Virus record (IMG/VR): IMGVR_UViG_3300021960_000046
Span: 1 to 64,000 of that record
Strand: one strand, 5' to 3'
DNA from: a virus
DNA: 64,000 nt
Below the pieces are notes generated by a model. It searched no databases. It was given only the letters and a program-made list of their open reading frames with translations, and was not told the origin of the DNA. Positions 56,720 to 64,000 of the stretch are shown piece after piece; the first letter of the stretch is position 1, and every line of letters begins with the position of its first letter. A program made the position numbers and the translations under genes.

Positions 56720-58231
56720 TTAAAAGGTATCTTTCATAGCGCCTGTATCAGGTGCCGAAATAATACCATCTTCAACTTCTCGTTTAATTTGTTTGTTGAT
56801 ATCTTCCATTTCTCTATCGTTCTGTTTAAGAACCTGTCTTCGAATGAAATCAACTGAATAATACTTACCAACATAGTCTCTCATAGCGTCTGCAAGTCTT
56901 AATCTTTCTAACATCATTTCGCTTTCTTTTAACTCTGCAAAATGACCGTCTGCTAAGAAATCGTATTGTAGGGTATCTCTAATATCCATCCAATCTTTCT
57001 CAGCAATAACTTTCTTTAAAACTAACTGAGTTCTAAGTATGTCATTAAACAACTCAGTAAATTTCTTTCTTAGTCTTTGAACAAATTTAGTAAACTTTAA
57101 TTCATCTCTTGTAATTTCAGTAGAACGGCCAAGATTAAAACCTTGTGAACCTTCTAATCTACTTACTGGTACATTTAATGAACGATATAGTTTTGCTCTA
57201 AAGTATTCAATGTCTGCAATCTCACCTAAATTTTGACCGCCAGGCAAAGTAGTAATATCAGTACCTCTTCCACCTTCTCTACTCGGTAACCAAAAATCTT
57301 CCAACATTGACATATAGTTTCTGTCATCTCTGATTTCTCCTGTGTTAGCGTCATATACAAGTTTGTTTCTGTATCTTGCCATCACATCTCTAAGGTATTG
57401 TTCAGCCTTAACTTTAGGTAAATTACCTACATCAATCTTAAAAATTCTTCTTTCAGGCGCTCTAGCAATTCTGTAAATTACCGTAGCGTCTTCAATCATT
57501 CTTAACTGATTGACCGGTTTAATTGCCTTGTGTAAGTATGACAAGACTTGATTTTTATTTTGGTCAATTACACCAGACGGTACAAAAGCAATTGCGTCTG
57601 TAGCAATCTTAATACCACCAGATGTAGTGTTAGTTACACCTTTTTCATTGAAAAGGAAGTATTCTTCGAATTCATCAACAACTGATAGGCCATATGGTAA
57701 TGGACCATCAGGTCTTTTCTTTCTAACTTCTCTAATCTTTTTAATTTTACGAGGGTCAATATATCGTAACTCTGTGATACCTCGGACAGGACTATCCCTA
57801 TCAATTACTTTATGAAAATATACTCTACCATCAACATACCATCTTCTAAATATGTCGTGGCCTTTAGTATTAAAATTTAACAACCTTAATACTTCTTTAA
57901 ATTCGTCTTCGATTTTTCTACCAATTTCTCTGCCGAAAGGTAACAACTCAGTATTAACTCTTACTGCGTCTTTCATTTCGTTTGCTACGATAGCCTCATT
58001 AATAATATCCTCGATTGCCATGTCGCACTCGGGGTGTAATGAGATTTCTCTATATCTACGGATTAAATCTGCCTCAGTTTTGGCACTACCTTCCATATCA
58101 AGGTATTGACCAAAATAGCCACCGGCGGCGATGGTTTGTGTACCATCATCCGCCTGTGGTTGTGTGAAGCTTTGTTTTGGATCCGCCTCTTTTTTGAGAC
58201 GAGTGATAGAAAATCCAAATAGTTCAGCCAT
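56720..58231 (-). CDS. 20: Portal protein, T4 gp20-like
   Basis: The 503-aa protein contains 'LIRRYREISLHPECDMAIED', 'GREIGRKIEDEFKEVLRLLN', 'RWYVDGRVYFHKVID', 'IDPRKIKKIREV' and 'LNVPVSRLEGSQGFNLGRST', all landmarks of gp20. It forms the dodecameric entrance for DNA and docks the terminase and neck. Length is near T4 gp20 (524 aa). Confidence 0.94.
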   Translation of the reverse strand: MAELFGFSITRLKKEADPKQSFTQPQADDGTQTIAAGGYFGQYLDMEGSAKTEADLIRRYREISLHPECDMAIEDIINEAIVANEMKDAVRVNTELLPFGREIGRKIEDEFKEVLRLLNFNTKGHDIFRRWYVDGRVYFHKVIDRDSPVRGITELRYIDPRKIKKIREVRKKRPDGPLPYGLSVVDEFEEYFLFNEKGVTNTTSGGIKIATDAIAFVPSGVIDQNKNQVLSYLHKAIKPVNQLRMIEDATVIYRIARAPERRIFKIDVGNLPKVKAEQYLRDVMARYRNKLVYDANTGEIRDDRNYMSMLEDFWLPSREGGRGTDITTLPGGQNLGEIADIEYFRAKLYRSLNVPVSRLEGSQGFNLGRSTEITRDELKFTKFVQRLRKKFTELFNDILRTQLVLKKVIAEKDWMDIRDTLQYDFLADGHFAELKESEMMLERLRLADAMRDYVGKYYSVDFIRRQVLKQNDREMEDINKQIKREVEDGIISAPDTGAMKDTF

Positions 58232-58266
58232 AATAATATTCCTCTTTAGGACTACTTATCCAACGA

Positions 58267-58794
58267 TTAAGTAGTCGTATTTGTTTCAAAGTATTGATAA
58301 GCAAATGTAACGGAAAATTCTTCAACCGCTGTTGCTTCATCATATGTCAACTCAATAGGAGCAATTGTAGTAGGAAATACACCTCTTAAAGTGTAAGACT
58401 TAATAGTTGCACCGTTTCTATCTAACTGGTCAACAAATGCGTCAACTTGATAATCCGCTGGGTTAGTCAAGCCTTCGTTATCTGTCATATTATTGATACC
58501 ATTTGACCATCTTTCAAACGCATTTCTTAGTTTGAAATTTGTATCATTGATAACCGTAATTGACCAATCGTCAATCGTTCTATCTCCTGCAATCTTAATA
58601 CTTCTACCTCTGAAAGGCACATTAAAACTAGGTACGGTCATACCTGGCAATGATGTTGCTCTGCATAAGAAAGCAAGGTCTTCTATTTCGCCACCAACTT
58701 GTGCGTAACCAGGAAAAGGCATTGTTACCTTAAACTGATTGGCTCTTGCGCCGCCGCCAGCAAGTTTAGCTTTGAAGTCGTTAATGTTCGCCAT
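58267..58794 (-). CDS. 19: Tail tube protein, T4 gp19-like
   Basis: The 175-aa protein reads 'ARANQFKVTMPFPGYAQVGG', 'FLCRATSLPGMTVPSFNVPF', 'GRSIKIAGDRTIDDWSITVI' and 'IELTYDEATAVEEFSVTFAY', the gp19 pattern. It polymerises inside the sheath. Between sheath and portal genes as in T4. Confidence 0.93.
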   Translation of the reverse strand: MANINDFKAKLAGGGARANQFKVTMPFPGYAQVGGEIEDLAFLCRATSLPGMTVPSFNVPFRGRSIKIAGDRTIDDWSITVINDTNFKLRNAFERWSNGINNMTDNEGLTNPADYQVDAFVDQLDRNGATIKSYTLRGVFPTTIAPIELTYDEATAVEEFSVTFAYQYFETNTTT

Positions 58795-58808
58795 TTTCTA
58801 TTCTCCCC

Positions 58809-60725
58809 TTAACCTGCAACTTCGTCAAAAGAGACGCCAGTTCTAGTTGCTACGAATTGAAGTGTGATGAAGTTAATGCTTCTAGCAGGTTTAACGAAAA
58901 TCTCTGCTACGAATTCATTTCTATCAACAACTTCGCCTGTGTTATTTGTTTCATCACATACTACTAAGAAGTCTGTGATACCTCTTCGACCTTGTACTTC
59001 TCGTAAGAAAGGCTCTACAATGTTTCTAAAGTTCGCTCTTGTAAATTCATCATTGAATTCAAACAATTGGAATTTAGAAGCAGTAGCAATTGCCTTCTCT
59101 AATACAATGAATAGTCTTCTTACATTGATACGGTCAAACGCACTTGGAGCAGACAATCCAGTTTTGTCACCAAATAATACGGTGCCTTGTCCTGGGAAAG
59201 TAGCTACAGGATTAACTCTAGCTCTGTATAAGTCGTCTCTTTGTGTTTTTGTTGGGTTGTAAGCAAGTTTAACTGCACCTCTAACCACACCTCTATTCAG
59301 ACCTGCTGGTGAATACCAAGCGTCTGCGATAAGGTCAGTTCTAGCTGCTAGACCTGCTACATCACCATTTAGTGGAATGTATCTGTATGTATCATTGTAT
59401 CTGTCGTACATATATTTGTATCCGCTATCGAAAACAACATATGAAGATGAACGGATGCCATTGTAGAATGAAACTACATTGCTAGTCGCTGTGTTGCCAT
59501 CAACACCCACAACATCACTTCTTTCAGGTGAAGCAAAAACGATTGCGTCTTTTCTTCTTTCTGCGATTGTGATTAAGTTGTCGATATGAGTTGCGTCACC
59601 TTTACCTGCAATGATTAATCCTACATCAACGGTATCTGTGTCTTCAAACTTTTCGTATGCTGTTCTAACTTGACCGATAGTAGCTGCACCACCGTTGTTA
59701 CCGTTTTGTAAAGTAACTTCGATTGGGTCAGATACGGCAGTAAAAGTTGTACCAGAAGCTGCGTTACCCCAGTTAGCGCCACCTGAATTGTGGTCCATCC
59801 AATAGATGTAGTTTGATTTATTCATCACTACATTTGGATAGTAGTTTGTTTCGCCTTGTGGTAATTTTGCGTCTGAAGCTTTTGACAATCCGTCATATAC
59901 TTCTAACACATCGCCTTTAGTACCTGTGATAGTGCCATTAACATCTTCAACAACTATGTGAAGTTCGTCATTAGCGCCACCATTTTGATTTGAGTAAGTT
60001 GAAGTACCTGGAGCTTTCTTAACTAAATCGTAATATCTCCATCTTCTTCTAACATTTGATCCGTCAGATAAAGCGTCAACTAAACCTGAGGAATCACCTG
60101 CTGAGAAATAAGCTGGTTCATCTTTTCTTACGATTGTTAAGTCATTAGTAGATTTACTAATTACTCTGTACTCATAATTATCTCCAAAATTAACTATGTC
60201 GCCAACATTGATGTCTGTTCCAGATGTTACGGTAACAACGGTATCTCCTGCCGCTGTTGCTGTGTCATTGACGGTAGTTACAGCAGTTTGTTCATACGCT
60301 GTCGCACTTGGACATGTATGTACTTTAATGCTGTTACCCCATGCGCCTGCTGTTCTAGCAGCCCATTGACCAACTGAAGCAGAACCGTTAGCATAGTTAT
60401 CTTGGTAGTCTTGTAAATTTTTGATTACAAAAGCCGAGCCGGATTCGGTGGCTGTTGCAACCGCTGAGTTCTGTACACGAACAACTCTAAGAGCGTTAGA
60501 ATATTGTAAAAAGCTAGCAGCGCTAAAAAAATCTTCGAAATTATCAGCGTCTGGTTTGCCAAATACGGAAACTAACTCTTGCTCACTAGAAATAGTCACT
60601 ACCTCATCTAACGGTCCTTTTCTGAACGAGCCAGCAAAAGCGCCTGTAGATGTTGAAACGGCAGGAATAATTCTTGTTAGGTCTTTTTCCTGTACGAGAA
60701 CACCTGGTGATACTTGAAATGCCAT
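58809..60725 (-). CDS. 18: Contractile tail sheath protein, T4 gp18-like
   Basis: The 638-aa protein begins 'MAFQVSPGVLVQEKDLTRII' and ends 'RSINFITLQFVATRTGVSFD', the sheath signatures. 'FLREVQGRRGITDFLVVCDE' and 'RRLFIVLEKAIATASKFQLF' lie in the conserved C-terminal domain. A late TATAAATA stands 100 nt upstream. Confidence 0.94.
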   Translation of the reverse strand: MAFQVSPGVLVQEKDLTRIIPAVSTSTGAFAGSFRKGPLDEVVTISSEQELVSVFGKPDADNFEDFFSAASFLQYSNALRVVRVQNSAVATATESGSAFVIKNLQDYQDNYANGSASVGQWAARTAGAWGNSIKVHTCPSATAYEQTAVTTVNDTATAAGDTVVTVTSGTDINVGDIVNFGDNYEYRVISKSTNDLTIVRKDEPAYFSAGDSSGLVDALSDGSNVRRRWRYYDLVKKAPGTSTYSNQNGGANDELHIVVEDVNGTITGTKGDVLEVYDGLSKASDAKLPQGETNYYPNVVMNKSNYIYWMDHNSGGANWGNAASGTTFTAVSDPIEVTLQNGNNGGAATIGQVRTAYEKFEDTDTVDVGLIIAGKGDATHIDNLITIAERRKDAIVFASPERSDVVGVDGNTATSNVVSFYNGIRSSSYVVFDSGYKYMYDRYNDTYRYIPLNGDVAGLAARTDLIADAWYSPAGLNRGVVRGAVKLAYNPTKTQRDDLYRARVNPVATFPGQGTVLFGDKTGLSAPSAFDRINVRRLFIVLEKAIATASKFQLFEFNDEFTRANFRNIVEPFLREVQGRRGITDFLVVCDETNNTGEVVDRNEFVAEIFVKPARSINFITLQFVATRTGVSFDEVAG

Positions 60726-60824
60726 TTAGGTTTCTCCTTTAATTTGCAAATTAACGAAAGTAGTTTTTTTACTTTCAAATTTCGTAAGTTTTCTTACGCC
60801 CATAGTTAAATCTACTTACAATGA

Positions 60825-60832
60825 TATTTATA
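60825..60832 (-). promoter_or_regulatory. T4-type late promoter (TATAAATA) of gp18
   Basis: Exact octamer on the minus strand, in the 126-bp gap between gp17 and gp18. Confidence 0.7.
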
Positions 60833-60851
60833 ATAAACCGATATTACACAT

Positions 60852-62492
60852 TTAAAAACCCTTTCGGACAACGGGGTGCCATACGGTTCCATACTCATCA
60901 ATTATCTCTTTTTCTTCTTCTGGTGTACCATCATCTATGAAACCAAAGGGTGCCATGTCTTGTTCTATAAGGTTTTGTTGTTCCTCGTATAACATTTGTC
61001 TTGCGTTTGTGTCTGTCATCTCTTTAAAAAATGGTTGATTTGACAACCATCCAAAGATAACTAAACACATCATTAAATCGTCTGTATTACCCTCATCAGC
61101 CTGCCAACTCTGGCCTCTTCTAACAAAGGTACTCATCTCTTCAACGATATTAAAGTCATTAATTATAATTTTGTCACCTTCTACAAGTGACTTGATATTA
61201 GAACAACCAATCTTCTTAATCTGTTTGGTCATTTTAACACCAAAACCTGAACCTCTACCAGAGAAACCAGCACCTAATATTTGGCCAGCTCTACCTCTTT
61301 GTGTAGTCATTAACAGATTATCATACTCTAATTCAAATTGTAATGCCTCTGCCACTTGTTGACCAAGGTCATTTGTTTCAACTAATACATGTGCGTGATT
61401 ATACGCTTTACATACTCTATCAATAGTGTGTGGAAATAATAATGGTTTAATATCATTATCTCTAAACTTCGCAACAATCTTATATGGCATTTGCGTAACA
61501 TCTAATATTACAAACGCCGAATAGTCTTTAGTAACACCACGAGCCACATCAACGCAACAAACATATGTTGAAGTTTTTTTAGGGTCTTCATATATATCTA
61601 AACCTGCATTTGAAACCTTTGGTGTTTGAAAGGTCATAGTTTTAATTTTAGCAGGACTAATAAGTGTATTAACAGAACCTAAAAACTCACACTCAAACTC
61701 TTGTTGAAACTGCTCAGGTGAGGTGTTTCTAATTGTTGCCTCTTTCCAGGCCTCATCTCTTCCTGGTACCTCAGACCAATGTACTTCAATTGGTATGTAA
61801 TCGTTTCTTTTATTCTCTGCGTCTGTCCATAACTTATAAAACTGGTTCATACCGTATGGTGTAGATACAATAATCATCTTTGTTTTTTGTCCAGATGAAA
61901 TTGTAGGATAAACTGAGCTAAAGAACATCTCTGCAATATTGGCAGGTACGAAAGCAAACTCGTCTAAGAAAATAATATTAAATGAACCACCTCGAATTGC
62001 ACTTGAAGAAGTTGCAGCTGCGACAATCTGTGATTTATTTTCTAATTCAATATTACCTTTGTTCCAGTTGATTACTCCTTGTTGCAACCACTTAGGAAGA
62101 TTTTCGTATGCAAGTTGCAATCTTCCGAGAATGTCACGAGCTGTAGATGATTTATTTGCAAGTATAGCAATATTAGAATTAGGATTAAAAAGCGCATAGT
62201 GTAACAAGTAAGAAATAGTCGTTGTTGACTTTCCTGACTGCCTCGGTAGTTTACAAATAGTAAATCTGTTATCGTGTATGGTTCTTACAATGTGTTGCTG
62301 AAAAGGATACATCTTAAATGGTACAAGACCATGGTCAAGTGAAACCACTTTAATGTATTTTTCCATAAAGTAAACAGGATCCTCGGCGCACTTTTGATAT
62401 TCTACAATCTGGTTTTTAGTAAACTCTTGTGGTGTGTTTACTTTCTTTAGATTAGGATTGCCTAAGTATGCTGAATTATCTGTCGTACTCAT
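60852..62492 (-). CDS. 17: Terminase large subunit, T4 gp17-like
   Basis: The 546-aa protein has an N-terminal ATPase with Walker A 'CKLPRQSGKSTTTISYLLHY', Walker B 'FNIIFLDEFAFVP' and coupling 'IIVSTPYGMNQFY', and a C-terminal RNase-H-like nuclease (YVCCVDVARGVTKDYSAF, EGNTDDLMMCLVIFGWL). It cuts concatemers and pumps DNA through gp20. Overlaps the oxygenase gene upstream by 4 nt. Confidence 0.95.
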   Translation of the reverse strand: MSTTDNSAYLGNPNLKKVNTPQEFTKNQIVEYQKCAEDPVYFMEKYIKVVSLDHGLVPFKMYPFQQHIVRTIHDNRFTICKLPRQSGKSTTTISYLLHYALFNPNSNIAILANKSSTARDILGRLQLAYENLPKWLQQGVINWNKGNIELENKSQIVAAATSSSAIRGGSFNIIFLDEFAFVPANIAEMFFSSVYPTISSGQKTKMIIVSTPYGMNQFYKLWTDAENKRNDYIPIEVHWSEVPGRDEAWKEATIRNTSPEQFQQEFECEFLGSVNTLISPAKIKTMTFQTPKVSNAGLDIYEDPKKTSTYVCCVDVARGVTKDYSAFVILDVTQMPYKIVAKFRDNDIKPLLFPHTIDRVCKAYNHAHVLVETNDLGQQVAEALQFELEYDNLLMTTQRGRAGQILGAGFSGRGSGFGVKMTKQIKKIGCSNIKSLVEGDKIIINDFNIVEEMSTFVRRGQSWQADEGNTDDLMMCLVIFGWLSNQPFFKEMTDTNARQMLYEEQQNLIEQDMAPFGFIDDGTPEEEKEIIDEYGTVWHPVVRKGF

Positions 62493-63049
62493 TGTTTAAA
62501 ATCTATATTAATAATTAATCTTTTCCATTTTTTAATAGGATGTGAAGCTGCATGTAATAAGTTACCTCTAAAAAATAACCATCTGCCTTTTTTAGGCGAA
62601 ACTCTTACTTTTACTTTTTCATCTTTGTCAAACAACCAGGTATCACCATCACTATCGTTAACATAATATAACCCTACATAATGGTCTTCTTCTTGGTCAT
62701 AATGTGGTTTGTTGTGACTATCCAAGTTGCCGTTTGGTGCCGTAAACTTTAAGTTTGCCTTACATCTTATTACAGGACTTTGTATCTTTGTAGATTGTAA
62801 TAATCTATCTAAAATCTTTTTACAATAGTTAGAATTACCAACACCATCTCTTACAAATACATGTGACATTTGAATATAATCATAGTATTCATGGTTATAC
62901 TTAGTATAATGTTCACTTTCACCTACACTCAATTCGTTATAAAACCAAGGAAATGTATTAGAAAATAAAATATTCTCTATTGTATTTTGAGTATCTACAT
63001 CTACCAAATCATCAAACACTTGATACTCATTATTTACTAAATCAATCAT
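62489..63049 (-). CDS. 2OG-Fe(II) oxygenase-like protein (FPWFY group)
   Basis: The 186-aa protein has 'SNTFPWFYNELSVGESEHYT', the Fe motif H-Y-D in 'HNKPHYDQEEDH', 'GLYYVNDSDGDTWLFDKDE', the distal His in 'GNLLHAASHP' and Arg in 'WKRLIINIDF'. It resembles the proteins at 41458 and 46657. Its place between terminase subunits suggests late expression and perhaps a virion or packaging-stage target. Confidence 0.68.
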   Translation of the reverse strand: MIDLVNNEYQVFDDLVDVDTQNTIENILFSNTFPWFYNELSVGESEHYTKYNHEYYDYIQMSHVFVRDGVGNSNYCKKILDRLLQSTKIQSPVIRCKANLKFTAPNGNLDSHNKPHYDQEEDHYVGLYYVNDSDGDTWLFDKDEKVKVRVSPKKGRWLFFRGNLLHAASHPIKKWKRLIINIDFKQ

Positions 63050-63329
63050 TAACTACAACACCTTCAATATGTGTATAACCTAATTCTAAGGCCGCCTTTA
63101 CTCTTTGACTGCCACGCCATACACTAAATTCTTTTTCTGTATATTTAGTACCGTTTGCCCCGTATCTAATTCTATTGGAAATATGATGTCTGATTACTTC
63201 TATTGGATTTTCTAATTCTTCACCCTCTAATAGTTCTAGTAGAGGTGTCATAGACTTAATATGTACTAAATCGTCTAGTTTAAGAATTATCTTCTTTGGA
63301 TTCTGTTGCTTCGCCTTCAATAACTTCAT
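63042..63329 (-). CDS. ParB-N-like small protein, 95 aa
   Basis: The C-terminal half (YTEKEFSVWRGSQRVKAALELGYTHIEGVVV) resembles the ParB/sulfiredoxin nucleotide-binding motif (G-x-x-R-x-x-A-A-x-x-L-G-Y). The N-terminus is Lys-rich (MKLLKAKQQNPKKIILKLDD). No HTH follows, so it is not a full ParB. It overlaps the gp16 gene by 50 nt. Role in packaging or modification unknown. Confidence 0.55.
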   Translation of the reverse strand: MKLLKAKQQNPKKIILKLDDLVHIKSMTPLLELLEGEELENPIEVIRHHISNRIRYGANGTKYTEKEFSVWRGSQRVKAALELGYTHIEGVVVND

Positions 63330-63750
63330 TATCTTTCCTATTCAATAACTTTTGCAATTCTGCTGTAGAACCTACGAACAAAGCATTCTGTATTTTAGTA
63401 TCAGATTTCTTTGTTACTTCTTTTAAATCTTTTAGTTTCTTTTGTAAGTCTTGTAGTTTATCTGTTACTTGTGCAACTTGGCCAATTAATTGTCCTGCAA
63501 CTTCATAAGCTCTAGGGTGTTGGCCTTCTTTTGCAATTTCTAAAATACCTTCAATTGCTTGTTGACCTTTTTCAATTAGATTATAATAATTTTCTCTACT
63601 ATAATCATAATCATTATCAATGTCACCTTTACTTTCATCTACTTTTCTAACAACGGCTTTTGGTTGTTCAAAGTCTGTAACAGATATCTCTTTTTCTTTT
63701 TTAGGTTCTAATCCTAAAATTTCATTTACACTATCTTCTAATTTGCTCAT
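63280..63750 (-). CDS. 16: Terminase small subunit, T4 gp16-like
   Basis: The 156-aa protein contains the helical core 'DYSRENYYNLIEKGQQAIEG', 'AKEGQHPRAYEVAGQLIGQV' and 'TDKLQDLQKKLKDLKEVTKK', the gp16 pattern of antiparallel coiled coil. Gene order 15-16-17-18-19-20 is T4-like. It stimulates gp17 and recognises DNA for packaging. Confidence 0.88.
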   Translation of the reverse strand: MSKLEDSVNEILGLEPKKEKEISVTDFEQPKAVVRKVDESKGDIDNDYDYSRENYYNLIEKGQQAIEGILEIAKEGQHPRAYEVAGQLIGQVAQVTDKLQDLQKKLKDLKEVTKKSDTKIQNALFVGSTAELQKLLNRKDNEVIEGEATESKEDNS

Positions 63751-63752
63751 AA

Positions 63753-64000
63753 TTATTCATCTTGTCCCGTCGCTGGATTATATGACTTAGAGTCCGTAAA
63801 AAAGTCAATTGTTGTTGTAAAACCAAAATCATCATTTGCGTCAGCCGATAATGGGTCTGGCACTACGATAATTCGTTCTTGTCTTGCTGTATCTGGCAAA
63901 TCAACAGCCAAATCTGCTTGTGTCTTTTTAATAATACCTTGTTCTTGCATTGGACCATACAAATATGTTTTCGCTGTAAATTGCATTGTGTAAATCACAG
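63753..64000 (-). CDS. 15: Tail terminator, T4 gp15-like, C-terminal part (runs off the right edge)
   Basis: The frame is open at the right edge; the first candidate start inside the window is only a GTG. The visible part 'YTMQFTAKTYLYGPMQEQGI', 'RIIVVPDPLSADANDDFGFT' and 'TIDFFTDSKSYNPATGQDE' matches the end of gp15 of marine T4-like phages. It lies upstream of gp16 as in T4. gp15 caps the tail tube and sheath. Confidence 0.7.
   Translation of the reverse strand, partial: VIYTMQFTAKTYLYGPMQEQGIIKKTQADLAVDLPDTARQERIIVVPDPLSADANDDFGFTTTIDFFTDSKSYNPATGQDE

Noticed and set aside
1-64000. CRISPR arrays, insertion sequences, integrase or attachment sites
   Set aside because: No regularly spaced direct repeats, transposase motifs or integrase genes were seen; the genome looks strictly lytic.

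Overview
This window is a 64-kb piece of the genome of a T4-like marine myovirus, probably a pelagiphage (a SAR11 phage of the HTVC008M kind) or a close relative of the T4-like cyanophages. The basis is threefold. The DNA is AT-rich, with roughly a third G+C by eye. Almost every gene lies on the minus strand in tight, overlapping operons. The core T4 set is present: gp15-gp23, gp41, gp43, gp44/62, gp45, gp46/47, gp55, RegA, UvsX, UvsY and UvsW. Accessory genes are typical of marine T4-like phages: Hsp20, MazG, peptide deformylase, 2Fe-2S ferredoxin, tryptophan-halogenase-like flavoprotein, a CobS/CobT-like pair, bS21 and many 2OG-Fe(II) oxygenases. No photosynthesis gene is present, which favours a heterotrophic host. 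The host assignment is inference.

Layout in coordinate order (transcription runs right to left): 1-3064 exported and lysis-type proteins, including an overlapping spanin pair. 3066-9388 small virion-type proteins and two long Lys/Glu-rich proteins, with a HAD nucleotidase. 9381-15518 an island of enzymes (ligase-like protein, adenylate kinase, P-loop kinase, nucleotidyltransferase fusion) whose N-termini share a 'M-x-x-F-K-x-Y/F-x-x-E' motif resembling the capsid-targeting peptide of T4 internal proteins. 15628-33169 the replication and recombination block (gp41, UvsX, gp43, RegA, gp62, gp44, gp45) with three tRNA genes, a halogenase, a ferredoxin and an ATP-grasp/retropepsin fusion. 33243-41418 a stress and host-takeover block (Hsp20, a candidate structured RNA, bS21, MoxR/VWA pair, MazG, sugar-nucleotide enzyme). 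41458-50730 recombination (gp46/47, UvsW, UvsY), late sigma factor gp55, peptide deformylase and five oxygenase-like proteins. 50784-64000 the morphogenesis block: tube-fold protein, gp23, gp22, gp21, two decoration-type proteins, prohead core proteins, gp20, gp19, gp18, gp17, gp16 and the end of gp15.

Regulation is unusually readable. At least a dozen sigma-70-like promoters (TTGACA/TTGCCA, 17 bp, TATAAT-like) precede early and middle operons. Exact T4 late-promoter octamers (TATAAATA) precede Hsp20, gp21, gp22, gp18 and several virion or lysis genes. Both kinds match the presence of gp55.

The most interesting items are: (1) a G+C-rich 350-nt region at about 34021-34376 between bS21 and a membrane protein, with long-range helices and two H-type pseudoknots, which looks like an undescribed structured RNA; (2) two tRNA-Gly genes that both lose the G18-U55 elbow pair, while the neighbouring tRNA-Thr is canonical; (3) the possible capsid-cargo enzyme set. 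All functional calls rest on reading the sequence. No database search was run.
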